This document shows positions 9,422 to 18,690 of a stretch of 52,444 nt of DNA, one piece after another. Both the position numbers and the translations under genes were made by a program. How positions within the stretch are numbered: the stretch's first letter is position 1; every line of letters starts with the position of its first letter. The DNA is from an uncultured Collinsella sp. Lineage in GTDB: Bacteria; Actinomycetota; Coriobacteriia; Coriobacteriales; Coriobacteriaceae. The notes under the pieces were generated by a model. That model had not been told where the DNA came from and ran no database searches. It saw only the letters and a program-made list of their open reading frames with translations. The DNA is taken from NCBI GenBank assembly GCA_937937835.1, contig CALDBJ010000124.1:1-52444 (forward strand), in the 5' to 3' direction.

Positions 9422-10726
9422 CTACTTGCGCAGCGGCTTGGGCAGCGGAATGCCGGCGGCGATAACGGCAGCGATGATCATGCAGACGATACCCTTGAGT
9501 GGGAAGCACATGAGCAGCAGGCCCACGACCATGACCGGCTGGCGCATGACCGCACCCATCGTCGATGCCGTGCAGACGGCGACGCAAAAGACCGGATCTG
9601 CGCCGGTGAGGATGGCAAGGCCGTAGCCCAGGCTCACACCCGAGAAGATAACCGGGAAGAAGTGGCCGCCACGCCAACCAAGGTTGATGAGGGCGGGCGT
9701 CAGCATGGCCTTAACAAGACCGGTCGCGATAAGCACGCCAGCGGGAATGGTCAGGTAGGTTTCCATGAGCACGTCGGCCTGGGTCTCGCCGGCAAACATG
9801 GTGTAGGGCAGGACCGTGCCGCAGATGGCGAGCGCCAGACCGGCCAGCATGGCTTTGACGACAGGGCGCGCCCCTATTGCATGGGCAAGCGCTTCGCTCG
9901 CATGCTCAGAGACAAAGAACAGCCAACCGCATACGGTGCCGACCAGCGCCAGCGGAATGAGCCAAACAAGTTCCAGGTTGCCTACCTCGGCAGCCTCGAA
10001 CCTGGGCATGCCCATGCCACCGCCCACAAGCTGGCCAAGCAGCAGGTAGGTGCCCAGACCGCCGGCAATCGCAATGCCGTAGACCACCATCTTTTGCGCC
10101 TTGGGCAGCTTGATGGTGATCTCGCCGGACATGGACTCATCGTCGGCGTCTTCGCCCTGGCCGTCAGTACTTCCGGCAAGCGGCGCCACAAAGCCAAAGA
10201 CGGGCGCGGTAAAGAGTGCCGTCAGGGCAGCCTGGGTGCCCAGCAGCGTGAGCTCCCTAAACTCGGCGCCAAAGCGACGCATGCGATCGCCGACCCAGCT
10301 GCACAGACCCGCGATGACGCCGGTCAGGCCGGCCTCCGGTCCAATGCTGCCGCCAAACAGCAGCGGCAGCAATGCCGCGAGCGAAAGCTTGCCCAGATTG
10401 TCGTACGGGTAGCGTCCATCGCGCTTTACCTTGGCCATCACCTGGTTGAGGTCATCGGTCTTGGTGCCCGTCGTCTTTTCGTACAGACCGATCAGCAGGC
10501 CGCCCAGCAGGCAGACGAAAAACGGGTATGGCAGAAAGCCAAACGGGCCGCTGGCAAGCTCGGGCGAAGCGACGCCCAGCGCGTGTGGAATCTCGGTCCA
10601 TAGATAGTCGATGCCGTGCTCCATCGCAAAGAAGAACAGCCAGACTGCGGCACCTGCGAACGCACCGGTCACGGCAACGCTAACTAAAAACAGCGCGCGG
10701 TTTGTGGGTTTGGCAAGGTTATCCAT
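9422..10726 (-). CDS. ClC-family voltage-gated chloride channel-like protein
   Basis: A 434-residue ClC-fold membrane protein with about ten or more hydrophobic segments. The selectivity-filter loop reads GGSIGPEAGLTG near residue 125; in ClC-type antiporters the equivalent GxExGP loop carries the external gating glutamate (GREGP), here replaced by Ile, so proton-coupled exchange is less likely and a passive anion channel more so (inference). A charged acidic insertion (GQGEDADDESMSGE, near residue 195) sits in a loop. No C-terminal CBS domains. ATG follows GGGAGGACCCG. TACAAT at 10771-10766 (minus) may be the -10. Substrate anion not determinable. Confidence 0.85.
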   Translation of the reverse strand: MDNLAKPTNRALFLVSVAVTGAFAGAAVWLFFFAMEHGIDYLWTEIPHALGVASPELASGPFGFLPYPFFVCLLGGLLIGLYEKTTGTKTDDLNQVMAKVKRDGRYPYDNLGKLSLAALLPLLFGGSIGPEAGLTGVIAGLCSWVGDRMRRFGAEFRELTLLGTQAALTALFTAPVFGFVAPLAGSTDGQGEDADDESMSGEITIKLPKAQKMVVYGIAIAGGLGTYLLLGQLVGGGMGMPRFEAAEVGNLELVWLIPLALVGTVCGWLFFVSEHASEALAHAIGARPVVKAMLAGLALAICGTVLPYTMFAGETQADVLMETYLTIPAGVLIATGLVKAMLTPALINLGWRGGHFFPVIFSGVSLGYGLAILTGADPVFCVAVCTASTMGAVMRQPVMVVGLLLMCFPLKGIVCMIIAAVIAAGIPLPKPLRK

Positions 10727-10851
10727 CGGGTCCTCCCGCGGTCAAAGTCGACATAGATACGTTTTATTGTAGAGCGAGCGTTGCCCGAACGAGCCAACCA
10801 CCTGCGCCGCAAACGGCACCATTGGGAGCCATAGTGGGGCAGGCTCAAGAC

Positions 10852-11385
10852 TTATCCGTTGATAATCGAGGCAATCTCGCGCAAATCGTCGGCAAAGTAG
10901 ATGCCGTGCTGGCGCCTCGGGCTCGAAAGCCCCTTATCAATCATGTGCCCGAGCAACGCCTTGAGGTCGTTGTAGTAACCGTCCAGGTTATACAGGATGC
11001 ACGGAGAGCTCAGGTGCCCCAACGACACCGCGGACATAACCTCGGCAATCTCCTCGAGCGTGCCCGTGCCGCCCGGAAATGCGATGAACGCATCGCCGAG
11101 CTCGATCATCTTGGCTTTGCGCTCGGCCATGTCGCTCGTCACGATAAGGTCGTCGATTCCGTCGTGTTGAAACTCTGCCTCGATAAAAAAGCTCGGCTCC
11201 ACACCCGTCACATGTCCGCCTGCCTCGAGTACGCTATCGGCGAGCGCGCCCATCAGTCCCGATTTGGACCCGCCGTATACGAGCGCGTGTCCGTTGGCGC
11301 CAATCCAATTGCCCAGCTCCTGCACTGCGGGCAGAAACGCCGGGTCGTTGCCGACGCTCGCGCCCAGGTAGACGGTGATGTTCAT
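10852..11385 (-). CDS. LOG-family (TIGR00730) nucleotide 5'-monophosphate phosphoribohydrolase
   Basis: A 177-residue Rossmann-fold enzyme of the LOG family, which hydrolyses nucleoside monophosphates (adenosine or cytokinin-type) to base and ribose 5-phosphate. The key motif PGGTGTLEEIAEV lies near residue 105, and the N-terminal VYLGASVGNDPAFL and LVYGGSKSGLMGALAD segments are also canonical. Length is typical (about 180). ATG is preceded by AAGGGGG. It lies between the ClC gene and the ion-channel gene on the same strand, with 36 bp to the latter. Physiological substrate is not established for bacterial members in general. Confidence 0.93.
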   Translation of the reverse strand: MNITVYLGASVGNDPAFLPAVQELGNWIGANGHALVYGGSKSGLMGALADSVLEAGGHVTGVEPSFFIEAEFQHDGIDDLIVTSDMAERKAKMIELGDAFIAFPGGTGTLEEIAEVMSAVSLGHLSSPCILYNLDGYYNDLKALLGHMIDKGLSSPRRQHGIYFADDLREIASIING

Positions 11386-11421
11386 GTTTGGTCCCCCTTG
11401 TTGTGGCGCACGACGTTCGTC

Positions 11422-11847
11422 TTAGCGCTGGCGTCGACGATACTCGCGCACACGGCGCGACAGATCGGCGAGCTGGTCGCGATCGAGCTCTTCCAAATGC
11501 TCCAGATCATCCATAAAGCGCGCCATGGTGTCCTTTTGGCGCATCTTGATAAGCGTATTGCAGTAGTTCACCGCCACGCCCGTGAGCATGGCGATGTAGA
11601 AGATGCTGATGATGCTCAGAATGACGGTAATGGCGCGGGCAACCGGTGTCTCGGCCGGAATGTCGCCAAAGCCGATCGTCGAGACCGTCTCAAAGCTAAA
11701 CCACAGGCCATCGCCAAACGTGAGGGTCGTGGGCTCGGACAGCCAGACAGCCGTCGAGCAAAGCAGATAGAAAATAAGAAACAGGCCCGTAATGCGTGCA
11801 AAGCCAGCCTGTCGCAGCACATCGGCAAGCGTCCTGAGCTTTTTCAT
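11422..11847 (-). CDS. two-transmembrane potassium channel
   Basis: A 141-residue small ion channel: TM1 near residues 15-37 (ITGLFLIFYLLCSTAVWL), a pore helix, the selectivity filter TIGFGD near residue 62, and TM2 near residues 72-98 (AITVILSIISIFYIAMLTGVAV). A charged C-terminal tail of about 40 residues (DLEHLEELDRDQLADLSRRV) could form a coiled coil but is too short for an RCK gating domain. The filter TIGFGD is the common TxGYGD variant. The frame is open from 11910, but the start at 11847 has GGAAGGGG in front. It probably shares a transcript with the LOG gene. Confidence 0.88.
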   Translation of the reverse strand: MKKLRTLADVLRQAGFARITGLFLIFYLLCSTAVWLSEPTTLTFGDGLWFSFETVSTIGFGDIPAETPVARAITVILSIISIFYIAMLTGVAVNYCNTLIKMRQKDTMARFMDDLEHLEELDRDQLADLSRRVREYRRRQR

Positions 11848-11916
11848 CGCGACCCCTTCCACGGACAACCAATCACGTTCGCTCGGTATTGTCCCACGCC
11901 TCCCCAGCAAACGGAA

Positions 11917-11999
11917 CTAGTCATTGGGGACGTTCTTAAATGACCAGTCAAACAAGAACGTCCCCAATGACTAGTCGTTTAAGAACGTCCCCGATGACT
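11917..11999. repeat. dispersed palindromic intergenic repeat, copy 1
   Basis: Two 21-bp arms (11917-11937 and 11954-11974) are perfect reverse complements; the core is ATTGGGGACGTTCTT. They enclose a 16-nt spacer, and a third partial copy of the arm follows at 11981-11999. A related copy is at 22030-22074. It lies between convergent-free gene ends (behind the promoter side of the channel gene and before the 945-aa kinase). It resembles a REP/MITE-like family rather than a terminator, as it has no T-run. Confidence 0.75.
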
Positions 12000-12058
12000 G
12001 CCGGGCGGGAGCGTTTAGCGGTACAGCTGCCGACTGGGCAGGCTGAGCTGGTATCCTT

Positions 12059-14896
12059 ATGCGGTATTGTCTCGATTCGTTAGGATTGCATGTGAGAGCT
12101 GCCACTGTCCTTCGTTCAGTTATATGTCGCGCCCTGGCCATTGTGCTTGCCGCGCTTGCCGCACTGAGTTCCATCGCGCCTGTCCAGGCTTTTGCCGATG
12201 ACTCTAGTCAGCCAGTCAAGACGGTCCGCGTCGGCTGGCTCGTCAACAACGAGGGCTTCCAGAACGGCACCCCCGGCGAGCGTCTCTCGGGATGGGGTTA
12301 CGAGTACCTCCAGACCCTGTCGTACTACACGCCCGGCTGGCGGTACGAATACGTCTCCGGCACCTTCACCGAGCTTATGGACATGCTCGAGGCAGGCGAG
12401 ATCGACCTCATGCCCAACATCTCCTACTCCGAGGAACGCGCCCAAAAGCTGCTCTTTTCCTCGAACCCCGAGGGCACCGAGCGCTACTACATCTACGCCA
12501 GGCCCGACCGTGACGACCTGGCCAAGGGTGACCCTCAAGCACTCCAGGGTCTCACCATCGGTTACAACTCCGGTGTTATGCAAACCATCGTCGGCCAGCA
12601 GTGGCTCGCCAACGAGGGAATCGTCTGCACATACAGGGAGTATGACGGAGGCTCCGTTCTCTTTGACGCGCTCGCAAACGGCGAGGTCGACGCCATCATC
12701 ATGAACGACACCATTTCGTCGCCCGAGGCGTCGCCCATGTTCTACGTCGGTTCGAGCGACTACTACTTTGCCGTTCCCAAAAGCCGCCCCGACCTGATGG
12801 ACAACATCAACTCCGCAATGGCGGCAATCAACCGCGTCAACCCCCGCTATAACGACGAGGTCAAATCGAACTATTCAGCGCAAAACAGCGGATCATCCTC
12901 GCTCACCGGCGATGAGCGCGCCTGGCTCAAGGCGAACAACAACACCATCACGCTCGGCTACATTACGGGCAAACTCCCCTACTGCAACGAAGACGAAGAC
13001 GGCAAAATGGAAGGCTCGCTCGCATCGCTTACGACGACGTTGCACGATAAATTTGGCATTACGGTCGAAACCGTCGCCTTTGATAGCTACAAGATGATGT
13101 CAAAGGCCCTGTCAAAGGGAAGCATAGACGTCGCGCTGCCGGTATACCGAGATTACTGGTTTGCCGAGCAATCAGGCGTTGTGCAGTCGGTATCGTTGGG
13201 GACCATATCCCTCACCGCCATCCACAGCGGAAGCAACCTGAACAAAGATCTTCAGAACATCGCCTGTACCAAATCATCGTTTATCAACCGAAACGTACTT
13301 GAAAGTCTGTTCCCCACAGCGACCGTGACCGAATACCGATCCGACGATGAAGCGTTCGACGCCCTCGGGAGGGGAACGGCGCGCTGCGTCGTCGCTCCCA
13401 GTTCACGCGTAAAAACCCTCGGCGATCGTTATGATCTCGAGGACTGCGAGACGGTCGAGCTCCCTGACACCTGCGAGCTCTCGTGCTGGATTTCGCGCGG
13501 AAAGCCCGAGCTGCTGGGAATCATCAACAAGGGCATCATCAATGCCGGAGAATCGCTCTCCGCAAGCAATTACTCCTCTACGTCGTACACGGCCCAGGAA
13601 TCCAACACGCTTCAATTCCTTTATCGCAACCGCACCGCCGTTGCAGCTGCCCTCATCGGTGTGTTGTCGGTCGGCATCGTCCTGCTCATCTGGGCGCTCG
13701 TACGCGCTCGGACCGAGCGCAAAAAAGCCGATGCTGCCAACGCCGCTAAGACAGCATTCCTCACGCGCATGAGCCACGACATCCGTACGCCGCTCAACGG
13801 CATCCTGGGCCTTATCGAGATCGAGGAATTGAAGGAAGGCGATATCCAGGTCGCCCGCGAGAGCCGTGCCAAGGCGCGCGTTGCCGCCAATCACCTGCTC
13901 TCGCTGATCAACGACATCCTCGAGATGGGCAAAATCGAAGACCGCAAGCTAACACTGGAGCATACGCCTTTTAACCTCAAAGAGCTCTGTGACGATACAC
14001 TGGTGCTGTGCAAGCTCCGCGCGTCCAGTAACGCCATCACAATGCAGGACAATAGTCTGCCGTACGCCACGGGGCCATACATGATCGGCAGTCCCACCCA
14101 TATCCGACAGATCATGATCAACCTGTTAGACAACAGCATTAAGTACAACAAGCACGGCGGCTCCGTCACCTTTAGCTCAAATACCAAGCCACTCGATAAC
14201 GGGCGCGCGCTCTTTTGCTTTAGCGTTTCGGATACCGGCATTGGTATGACTCCCAAGTTTTTAAAGCATATCTATGAGCCGTTTGCCCAAGAAGGTGACG
14301 ATGCGCGCAGCAAGTTCCAAGGAACCGGCATGGGCATGCCAATCGTCAAGTCGCTTATTGAACTGATGGGCGGCACCATCGAAGTCACCAGTGAGCTCCA
14401 TGTGGGCACCTCGTTCTACGTGGAGATTCCGCTCGATATCGACGAGAATCCCCAGGCGCGGGCGAATACGGTTGAGAGTGCGCCCGACTGCTCGCTCGCC
14501 GACATGAACGTGCTGCTCGCCGAAGACAACGAATTGAATGCCGAGATTGCCCAGACGCTGCTAGAATCCGAGGGCATCGTGGTCACCCGCGCCGCCAACG
14601 GCAACGAAGTCGTCGATCTGTACCTGTCGCATCCCGCCGGCAGCTTCGATGCCATTTTGATGGACATCATGATGCCGGACATGGACGGCTACGAGGCAAC
14701 CCGCGTGATTCGTCTGAGCGAGAAGGTCGATGCAGCCGATATCCCCATCATCGCGCTCACCGCCAACGCCTTTGCCGAAGACGCCAAGGCGGCACACGAC
14801 GCCGGCATGAACGCCCATCTGTCCAAACCGCTCGACTTTAACAAGCTCAAAAACATACTCGCCCGCATCAAGAAAAACGGATCCGTTTCGCTATAG
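12059..14896 (+). CDS. hybrid histidine kinase with two fused periplasmic solute-binding domains and a receiver
   Basis: A 945-residue membrane sensor. A signal segment (residues about 20-45, ending PVQAFA) is followed by two tandem SBP_bac_3-type solute-binding domains (about 50-275 and 295-510), one TM helix (about 522-545), a HisKA domain with phospho-acceptor MSHDIRTPLNG near residue 570, an HATPase domain (DTGIGM, GTGMGMPIVKSL), and a C-terminal receiver whose phospho-Asp is in ILMDIMMPDMDG near residue 867. This is the BvgS/EvgS-like plan but without an HPt domain. It probably senses a small amino-acid-like ligand; no output regulator is adjacent. The 5' end is uncertain: the ATG at 12059 has no clear ribosome site. 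Confidence 0.92.
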   Translation: MRYCLDSLGLHVRAATVLRSVICRALAIVLAALAALSSIAPVQAFADDSSQPVKTVRVGWLVNNEGFQNGTPGERLSGWGYEYLQTLSYYTPGWRYEYVSGTFTELMDMLEAGEIDLMPNISYSEERAQKLLFSSNPEGTERYYIYARPDRDDLAKGDPQALQGLTIGYNSGVMQTIVGQQWLANEGIVCTYREYDGGSVLFDALANGEVDAIIMNDTISSPEASPMFYVGSSDYYFAVPKSRPDLMDNINSAMAAINRVNPRYNDEVKSNYSAQNSGSSSLTGDERAWLKANNNTITLGYITGKLPYCNEDEDGKMEGSLASLTTTLHDKFGITVETVAFDSYKMMSKALSKGSIDVALPVYRDYWFAEQSGVVQSVSLGTISLTAIHSGSNLNKDLQNIACTKSSFINRNVLESLFPTATVTEYRSDDEAFDALGRGTARCVVAPSSRVKTLGDRYDLEDCETVELPDTCELSCWISRGKPELLGIINKGIINAGESLSASNYSSTSYTAQESNTLQFLYRNRTAVAAALIGVLSVGIVLLIWALVRARTERKKADAANAAKTAFLTRMSHDIRTPLNGILGLIEIEELKEGDIQVARESRAKARVAANHLLSLINDILEMGKIEDRKLTLEHTPFNLKELCDDTLVLCKLRASSNAITMQDNSLPYATGPYMIGSPTHIRQIMINLLDNSIKYNKHGGSVTFSSNTKPLDNGRALFCFSVSDTGIGMTPKFLKHIYEPFAQEGDDARSKFQGTGMGMPIVKSLIELMGGTIEVTSELHVGTSFYVEIPLDIDENPQARANTVESAPDCSLADMNVLLAEDNELNAEIAQTLLESEGIVVTRAANGNEVVDLYLSHPAGSFDAILMDIMMPDMDGYEATRVIRLSEKVDAADIPIIALTANAFAEDAKAAHDAGMNAHLSKPLDFNKLKNILARIKKNGSVSL

Positions 14897-14938
14897 TTTG
14901 TGCTCAACCACCACGCACGACCAGAAAGGAAGCCAACG

Positions 14939-15418
14939 ATGTTTAGGCCCTTACGTCGAAAGAAACGCGCCATCACCGACGAGGAAGCGCGCAAACTGCT
15001 CGCCACCTGCAAGCGCGGCGTCTTTGCCGTCAACGGCGACGATGGCTACCCGTACGCCATTCCCGTCAACTACTTCTTTGACGCCGAGCACGACAAGATC
15101 TATTTCCATGGCGCCAAAGCCGGCCACAAGGTCGACGCACTCAAGCGCGATGACAAGGTCTGCTTTACCGTATACGGCAACGAGTGGTACCAGGACGGTG
15201 ACTGGGCTCCCTACGTTATGAGCACCGTCGTCTTTGGCCGTTGTCGCCTGGCGAATGACACCCCCGCGTTTATCGAGGACAAAGTCCGCCAGCTCGCCCT
15301 TAAGTACTACCCTTCTGCCGAAGAAGTCGAAGAGGAAATCGCCAAGGATATTAAGGGCGTCCAGCTCTACGAGATTACGATTGAGCATCTTTGCGGTAAG
15401 CAAATTCAGGAAAAGTAA
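14939..15418 (+). CDS. pyridoxamine 5'-phosphate oxidase-family (Nim-like) FMN-binding protein
   Basis: A 159-residue flavin-binding split-barrel protein. Typical features are the N-terminal segment ITDEEARKLLATCKRGVFAV, the YPYAIPVNYFFD strand and IYFHGAKAGHKVDALK, the pattern of the 5-nitroimidazole-resistance (Nim)-like subgroup. It may reduce nitro or other small aromatic compounds, or act in heme or flavin chemistry; the sequence does not decide. The frame is open from 14900, but ATG at 14939 follows GAAAGGAAG. It lies 42 bp behind the kinase and ends at a strong bidirectional terminator, so it may share the kinase transcript. Confidence 0.88.
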   Translation: MFRPLRRKKRAITDEEARKLLATCKRGVFAVNGDDGYPYAIPVNYFFDAEHDKIYFHGAKAGHKVDALKRDDKVCFTVYGNEWYQDGDWAPYVMSTVVFGRCRLANDTPAFIEDKVRQLALKYYPSAEEVEEEIAKDIKGVQLYEITIEHLCGKQIQEK

Positions 15419-15445
15419 GCCCCTCAGCAGGTCTCGCAAATAGCA

Positions 15446-15485
15446 ATATGGCCCAGTTCCAACCAACCTTGGAACCGGGCCATAT
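15446..15485. terminator. bidirectional terminator between convergent genes
   Basis: A 17-bp stem (ATATGGCCCAGTTCCAA at 15446-15462 against 15469-15485, one mismatch) closes a 6-nt loop. It lies between the FMN-binding protein gene and the convergent kinase gene. Confidence 0.85.
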
Positions 15486-15487
15486 GC

Positions 15488-17680
15488 TTATGAAGCGTCG
15501 GCGGCTATGTGCGCAAGCGCCTCGACGAGCTCCTGCGAGCTCACGGGTTTACTCAGGTGCGCGTTCATGCCCGCCTCACGCGAAAGCCTGCGGTCGTCGG
15601 CAAAGGCGTTGGCACTCACGGCGATAATCGGCGTGGTCGCGGCATCCTCGCGATCGAGCGCTCGAATCTGACGCGTGGCCTCAAGGCCATCGATGCCCGG
15701 CATCATGATGTCCATCAACACCACGTCGTACTCGTGCGGTGCGCTCGCGGCAAACGCCTCAACGGCAGACTCGCCATCCTTAGCATGCGTCACGACGGCA
15801 CCGGCACGGCTGAGCGTAAACTGCGCGATCTCGGCATTCAGATCGTTATCCTCTACGAGCAAAACGCGCAAGCCCTGGAGCGCATCGCCATCGCCCGCAT
15901 CCGCGCGAACTGCCTGAGGAATCTCGGAGCGCTTGCATTTCTCGAACGGCAGGCGGATGGTAAACGTCGTCCCCTGCCCCAAGACGCTCGTAAAGCTCAT
16001 GGTTCCGCCCATAAGCTCGACCAACTGTTTTGCGATAGGCGCGCCCAGGCCAGTTCCCGATGAAGCGCCTTCCACCTGCTGCTCCTCGCGGCAAAACGGC
16101 TCGTAGAGGTGCTGTTGGAACTCCTCGCTCATGCCAATACCGTTGTCGGTGATCGTGTATTCATAGACGGGGACGCCATCCGCTGGCTCCACCTCGCGGC
16201 ACACCAGGCGAACATATCCGCCCTGGCGGTTGTACTTGACGGCATTACCGGCAATATTGAGCAACAAGCGCTTGAGGTGCGTCACGCTCACCCGCGCATA
16301 GGGATGATTAAGCGTCTGCTGGTCGCAGATAATTGTCACCAGACGCTCCTCGGCCTGGCGCTCCAGAATATCGCGCACTTCACAGTTGAGGGCCACCAAA
16401 TTTATGGGCACGAGGTTCAGGTCGACCTGTCCGCTCTCCAGGCGACTCATATCGAGGGCCTCGTTGGCAAGGTCGAGCAGCAGTCCCGATGCCGTCCAGA
16501 TTTTTGAGCGGCACTCAGTCTGCTTTTGCAGATCGTCCGCATTGGCATCGCCAACCTCGACCATGCCGCGAATGCCGTTGATGGGCGTGCGCAGATCGTG
16601 GCTCATGCGACGCAGAAACTCTGTCTTTGCCGAGTTGGCAGACGAGGCCTCACGCGCCGCCTTTGCCAGCTTGTCGCCATAGTCGCGCTCCTGCTGCAGC
16701 AAGTCCGTCAAACGTCGACGATTAGCGCGGCGACGCACCGTCACAACAACGGCTATAGCACCGCCGTAGAGCACCAGCACGCCGGCGGCAACAGCCGCGG
16801 CGACCTCAAAGTAGCGCTGCGCCGAGGCATAGGTATACACATAGAATTTGTGCGCTTTTCCAAATGTGCCCAAATACCACTCGCCGTCGGCGTTAACCAA
16901 TCTGACCTTACCAGCCAGGCATCGATCCTTAATACCGTCGACAATGAAGACATCCGTCGCAGGCAGATCGAACACGCCCAATACGGTGGGTTCAACGGCA
17001 TTGGTCGCAACGACCTTGCCGTCGCTTTCGATCACGATATTGCCGCTATCGATGGTTTCATAGCCTTCGAGCAAACTCTGCAGTTTGAGCGTATTGCTTG
17101 CAACCGCCTTCGCGCTCTGATGCCTTACCGCGATAACGATACCCTCGCCATCCCGCCGGGTCACGCAACCAATGTCTGCAACCGAATCATCCGAAAGCGT
17201 AATGCGGGCGGTATAGGACTTAAGCGGATGAGTTGCCACCTCCAGCACGGGCGCTTCCTTGAGATACGTAGCGAGCGACCCGTAGCCCACATCGCCCATC
17301 GAGGACTCGAACACCAAATTGCCCGATGCATCCGTCACAATCAGCGCGCTCACGTTGAACTGGTCGGCGTATTGCTCCAGCATGGCGTTATCCACCGAAC
17401 CGTCGCGCTCCATATCGCGAGCAGCCTCTCCGGCAATCTCCATAACGCGAATCAGGTTTTTGGTCGCATAGGCGCTGTTGAACGCGTCGTAGGAAAGGCT
17501 CTGCGTCGCCACGTAATCGACAACGTCGGCAAAGCGCTGCTCGGCTTGGGCCGTCGTGTAACCGTAGCTCATCATGCCGGCAACAACCGAGAGCGCCATC
17601 CCCAGCAGAGCGACAAGGAGCCATGCCCCTGTCGAACGATTGTCCCGCTCCTGAGCGGCGTGGTCGGGCGCATCGATCAT
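15488..17680 (-). CDS. hybrid histidine kinase with extracytoplasmic sensor and receiver
   Basis: A 730-residue membrane kinase. TM1 (residues about 20-42) and TM2 (about 283-305) flank a 240-residue extracytoplasmic sensor of Cache-like predicted fold. Then a linker coiled coil, HisKA with MSHDLRTPINGIRGM near residue 358, HATPase (DNGIGM, GTGLGAPIAKQL) and a receiver with phospho-Asp in VLMDIMMPGIDG near residue 656. No HPt domain. The start codon overlaps the stop of the solute-binding lipoprotein gene by 4 bp (ATGA), so the two are translationally coupled and probably work together, the lipoprotein presenting ligand to the sensor. The C-terminal half is clearly related to the 945-residue kinase at 12059. 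Confidence 0.93.
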   Translation of the reverse strand: MIDAPDHAAQERDNRSTGAWLLVALLGMALSVVAGMMSYGYTTAQAEQRFADVVDYVATQSLSYDAFNSAYATKNLIRVMEIAGEAARDMERDGSVDNAMLEQYADQFNVSALIVTDASGNLVFESSMGDVGYGSLATYLKEAPVLEVATHPLKSYTARITLSDDSVADIGCVTRRDGEGIVIAVRHQSAKAVASNTLKLQSLLEGYETIDSGNIVIESDGKVVATNAVEPTVLGVFDLPATDVFIVDGIKDRCLAGKVRLVNADGEWYLGTFGKAHKFYVYTYASAQRYFEVAAAVAAGVLVLYGGAIAVVVTVRRRANRRRLTDLLQQERDYGDKLAKAAREASSANSAKTEFLRRMSHDLRTPINGIRGMVEVGDANADDLQKQTECRSKIWTASGLLLDLANEALDMSRLESGQVDLNLVPINLVALNCEVRDILERQAEERLVTIICDQQTLNHPYARVSVTHLKRLLLNIAGNAVKYNRQGGYVRLVCREVEPADGVPVYEYTITDNGIGMSEEFQQHLYEPFCREEQQVEGASSGTGLGAPIAKQLVELMGGTMSFTSVLGQGTTFTIRLPFEKCKRSEIPQAVRADAGDGDALQGLRVLLVEDNDLNAEIAQFTLSRAGAVVTHAKDGESAVEAFAASAPHEYDVVLMDIMMPGIDGLEATRQIRALDREDAATTPIIAVSANAFADDRRLSREAGMNAHLSKPVSSQELVEALAHIAADAS

Positions 17681-18546
17681 GACAGGCCCTCCATATTCAA
17701 AAATGGCGAAGGGTCATCAAAGTACTTTGACACTAGGCGTTCCATGGTGCCATCGGCAAGCATTTCTTGGTAGGCATGAGTGAGCTTGACGTCGATGCCG
17801 CGCGTATCGTTGATATCGAAAGCGGTGCCCAAACCAACCTCTAGCAGCGGCTCATCCAAAATGCGATATGTCACACCATAGTCTTTTTCGTAGGTGAGGA
17901 ACGAGGACTCATGCGCGGCGATAGCGTCGACCAGGCCCTCGACGAGCGCCGGGTTCAGATATGAACCGTCCGAAAAGCTGTAGAGCTCCTTGATCTGCGG
18001 AACGTTTTCATTTGTGCGATTGAGCAAAATGCCCTCGGGCTTGGTGGTGGACTGAACCGCCACGATCTTATCCTCAAGATCGGCAAGCGTGTAGATATCG
18101 CTCTGGGGATCGACCGCGACCACCTGGCGGCTCGCAAGGTACGGGCCGGCCCAACGATATTCGTTTTCGCGACCCGTCATACTAAAGCTGCCCATGACGC
18201 AATCGAGTTCGCCGCTCGCCAGCAGCTCTTTCTTCTTTTCCCAATCGATCATCTGGTATTTTGGCTTGTAACCAATGCGGGCCAAAGCCTCGGTCAATAT
18301 CTCGACATCCAGGCCAACAATATCGCCGTACTCGTCGGTATACACAAACGGTGGATAGAGGTCGCTGCCGACGTTGAGCGTCTTAAGGTCGTCGTCCTTG
18401 GCCTGCGAGGCGTCAGGGGCTTTTGATGCTGGCGTCGAGGCTTCGTCATTGTGCCCGGAACAGCCGGCCATCGCTATGACAAAGGCGCTCGCCACTGCAA
18501 GCGCGACAAACAACGAAATGGCAGCCGAGCGACGGGGTCTTTTCAT
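17677..18546 (-). CDS. extracellular solute-binding lipoprotein (SBP_bac_3), kinase partner
   Basis: A 289-residue periplasmic-type binding protein family 3 member. A signal peptide ends in the lipobox AMAGC (Cys near residue 28), then a Ser/Asp-rich spacer and the binding domain (LNVGSDLYPPFVYTDEYGDIVGLDVEIL; MTGRENEYRWAGPYL). Usual for an amino-acid-type ligand; no ABC permease or ATPase is adjacent. Instead its stop overlaps the start of a hybrid histidine kinase, so I infer a role in signalling rather than uptake. ATG follows CTGGAG. A promoter with a TATTAT-like box may lie near 18585. Confidence 0.9.
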   Translation of the reverse strand: MKRPRRSAAISLFVALAVASAFVIAMAGCSGHNDEASTPASKAPDASQAKDDDLKTLNVGSDLYPPFVYTDEYGDIVGLDVEILTEALARIGYKPKYQMIDWEKKKELLASGELDCVMGSFSMTGRENEYRWAGPYLASRQVVAVDPQSDIYTLADLEDKIVAVQSTTKPEGILLNRTNENVPQIKELYSFSDGSYLNPALVEGLVDAIAAHESSFLTYEKDYGVTYRILDEPLLEVGLGTAFDINDTRGIDVKLTHAYQEMLADGTMERLVSKYFDDPSPFLNMEGLS

Positions 18547-18638
18547 CGAACTCCAGACGATCCTGTTTACAGACTGAAATGGTTAAAGATAATAGCAAAC
18601 AAAACCACACGAGTACCCAATGGTTACAGACGTTTTAC

Positions 18639-18680
18639 CATGCGGGGCCTTCCGGCCGACTTGGCAGAAGACCCCGCATG
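18639..18680 (-). terminator. hairpin behind the MalY-like gene
   Basis: CATGCGGGG (18639-18647) is the complement of CCCCGCATG (18672-18680), with further G/C pairing inside. It follows the aminotransferase stop on the minus strand. No T-run on that strand, so strength is uncertain. Confidence 0.55.
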
Positions 18681-18690
18681 CAGCGCACGC

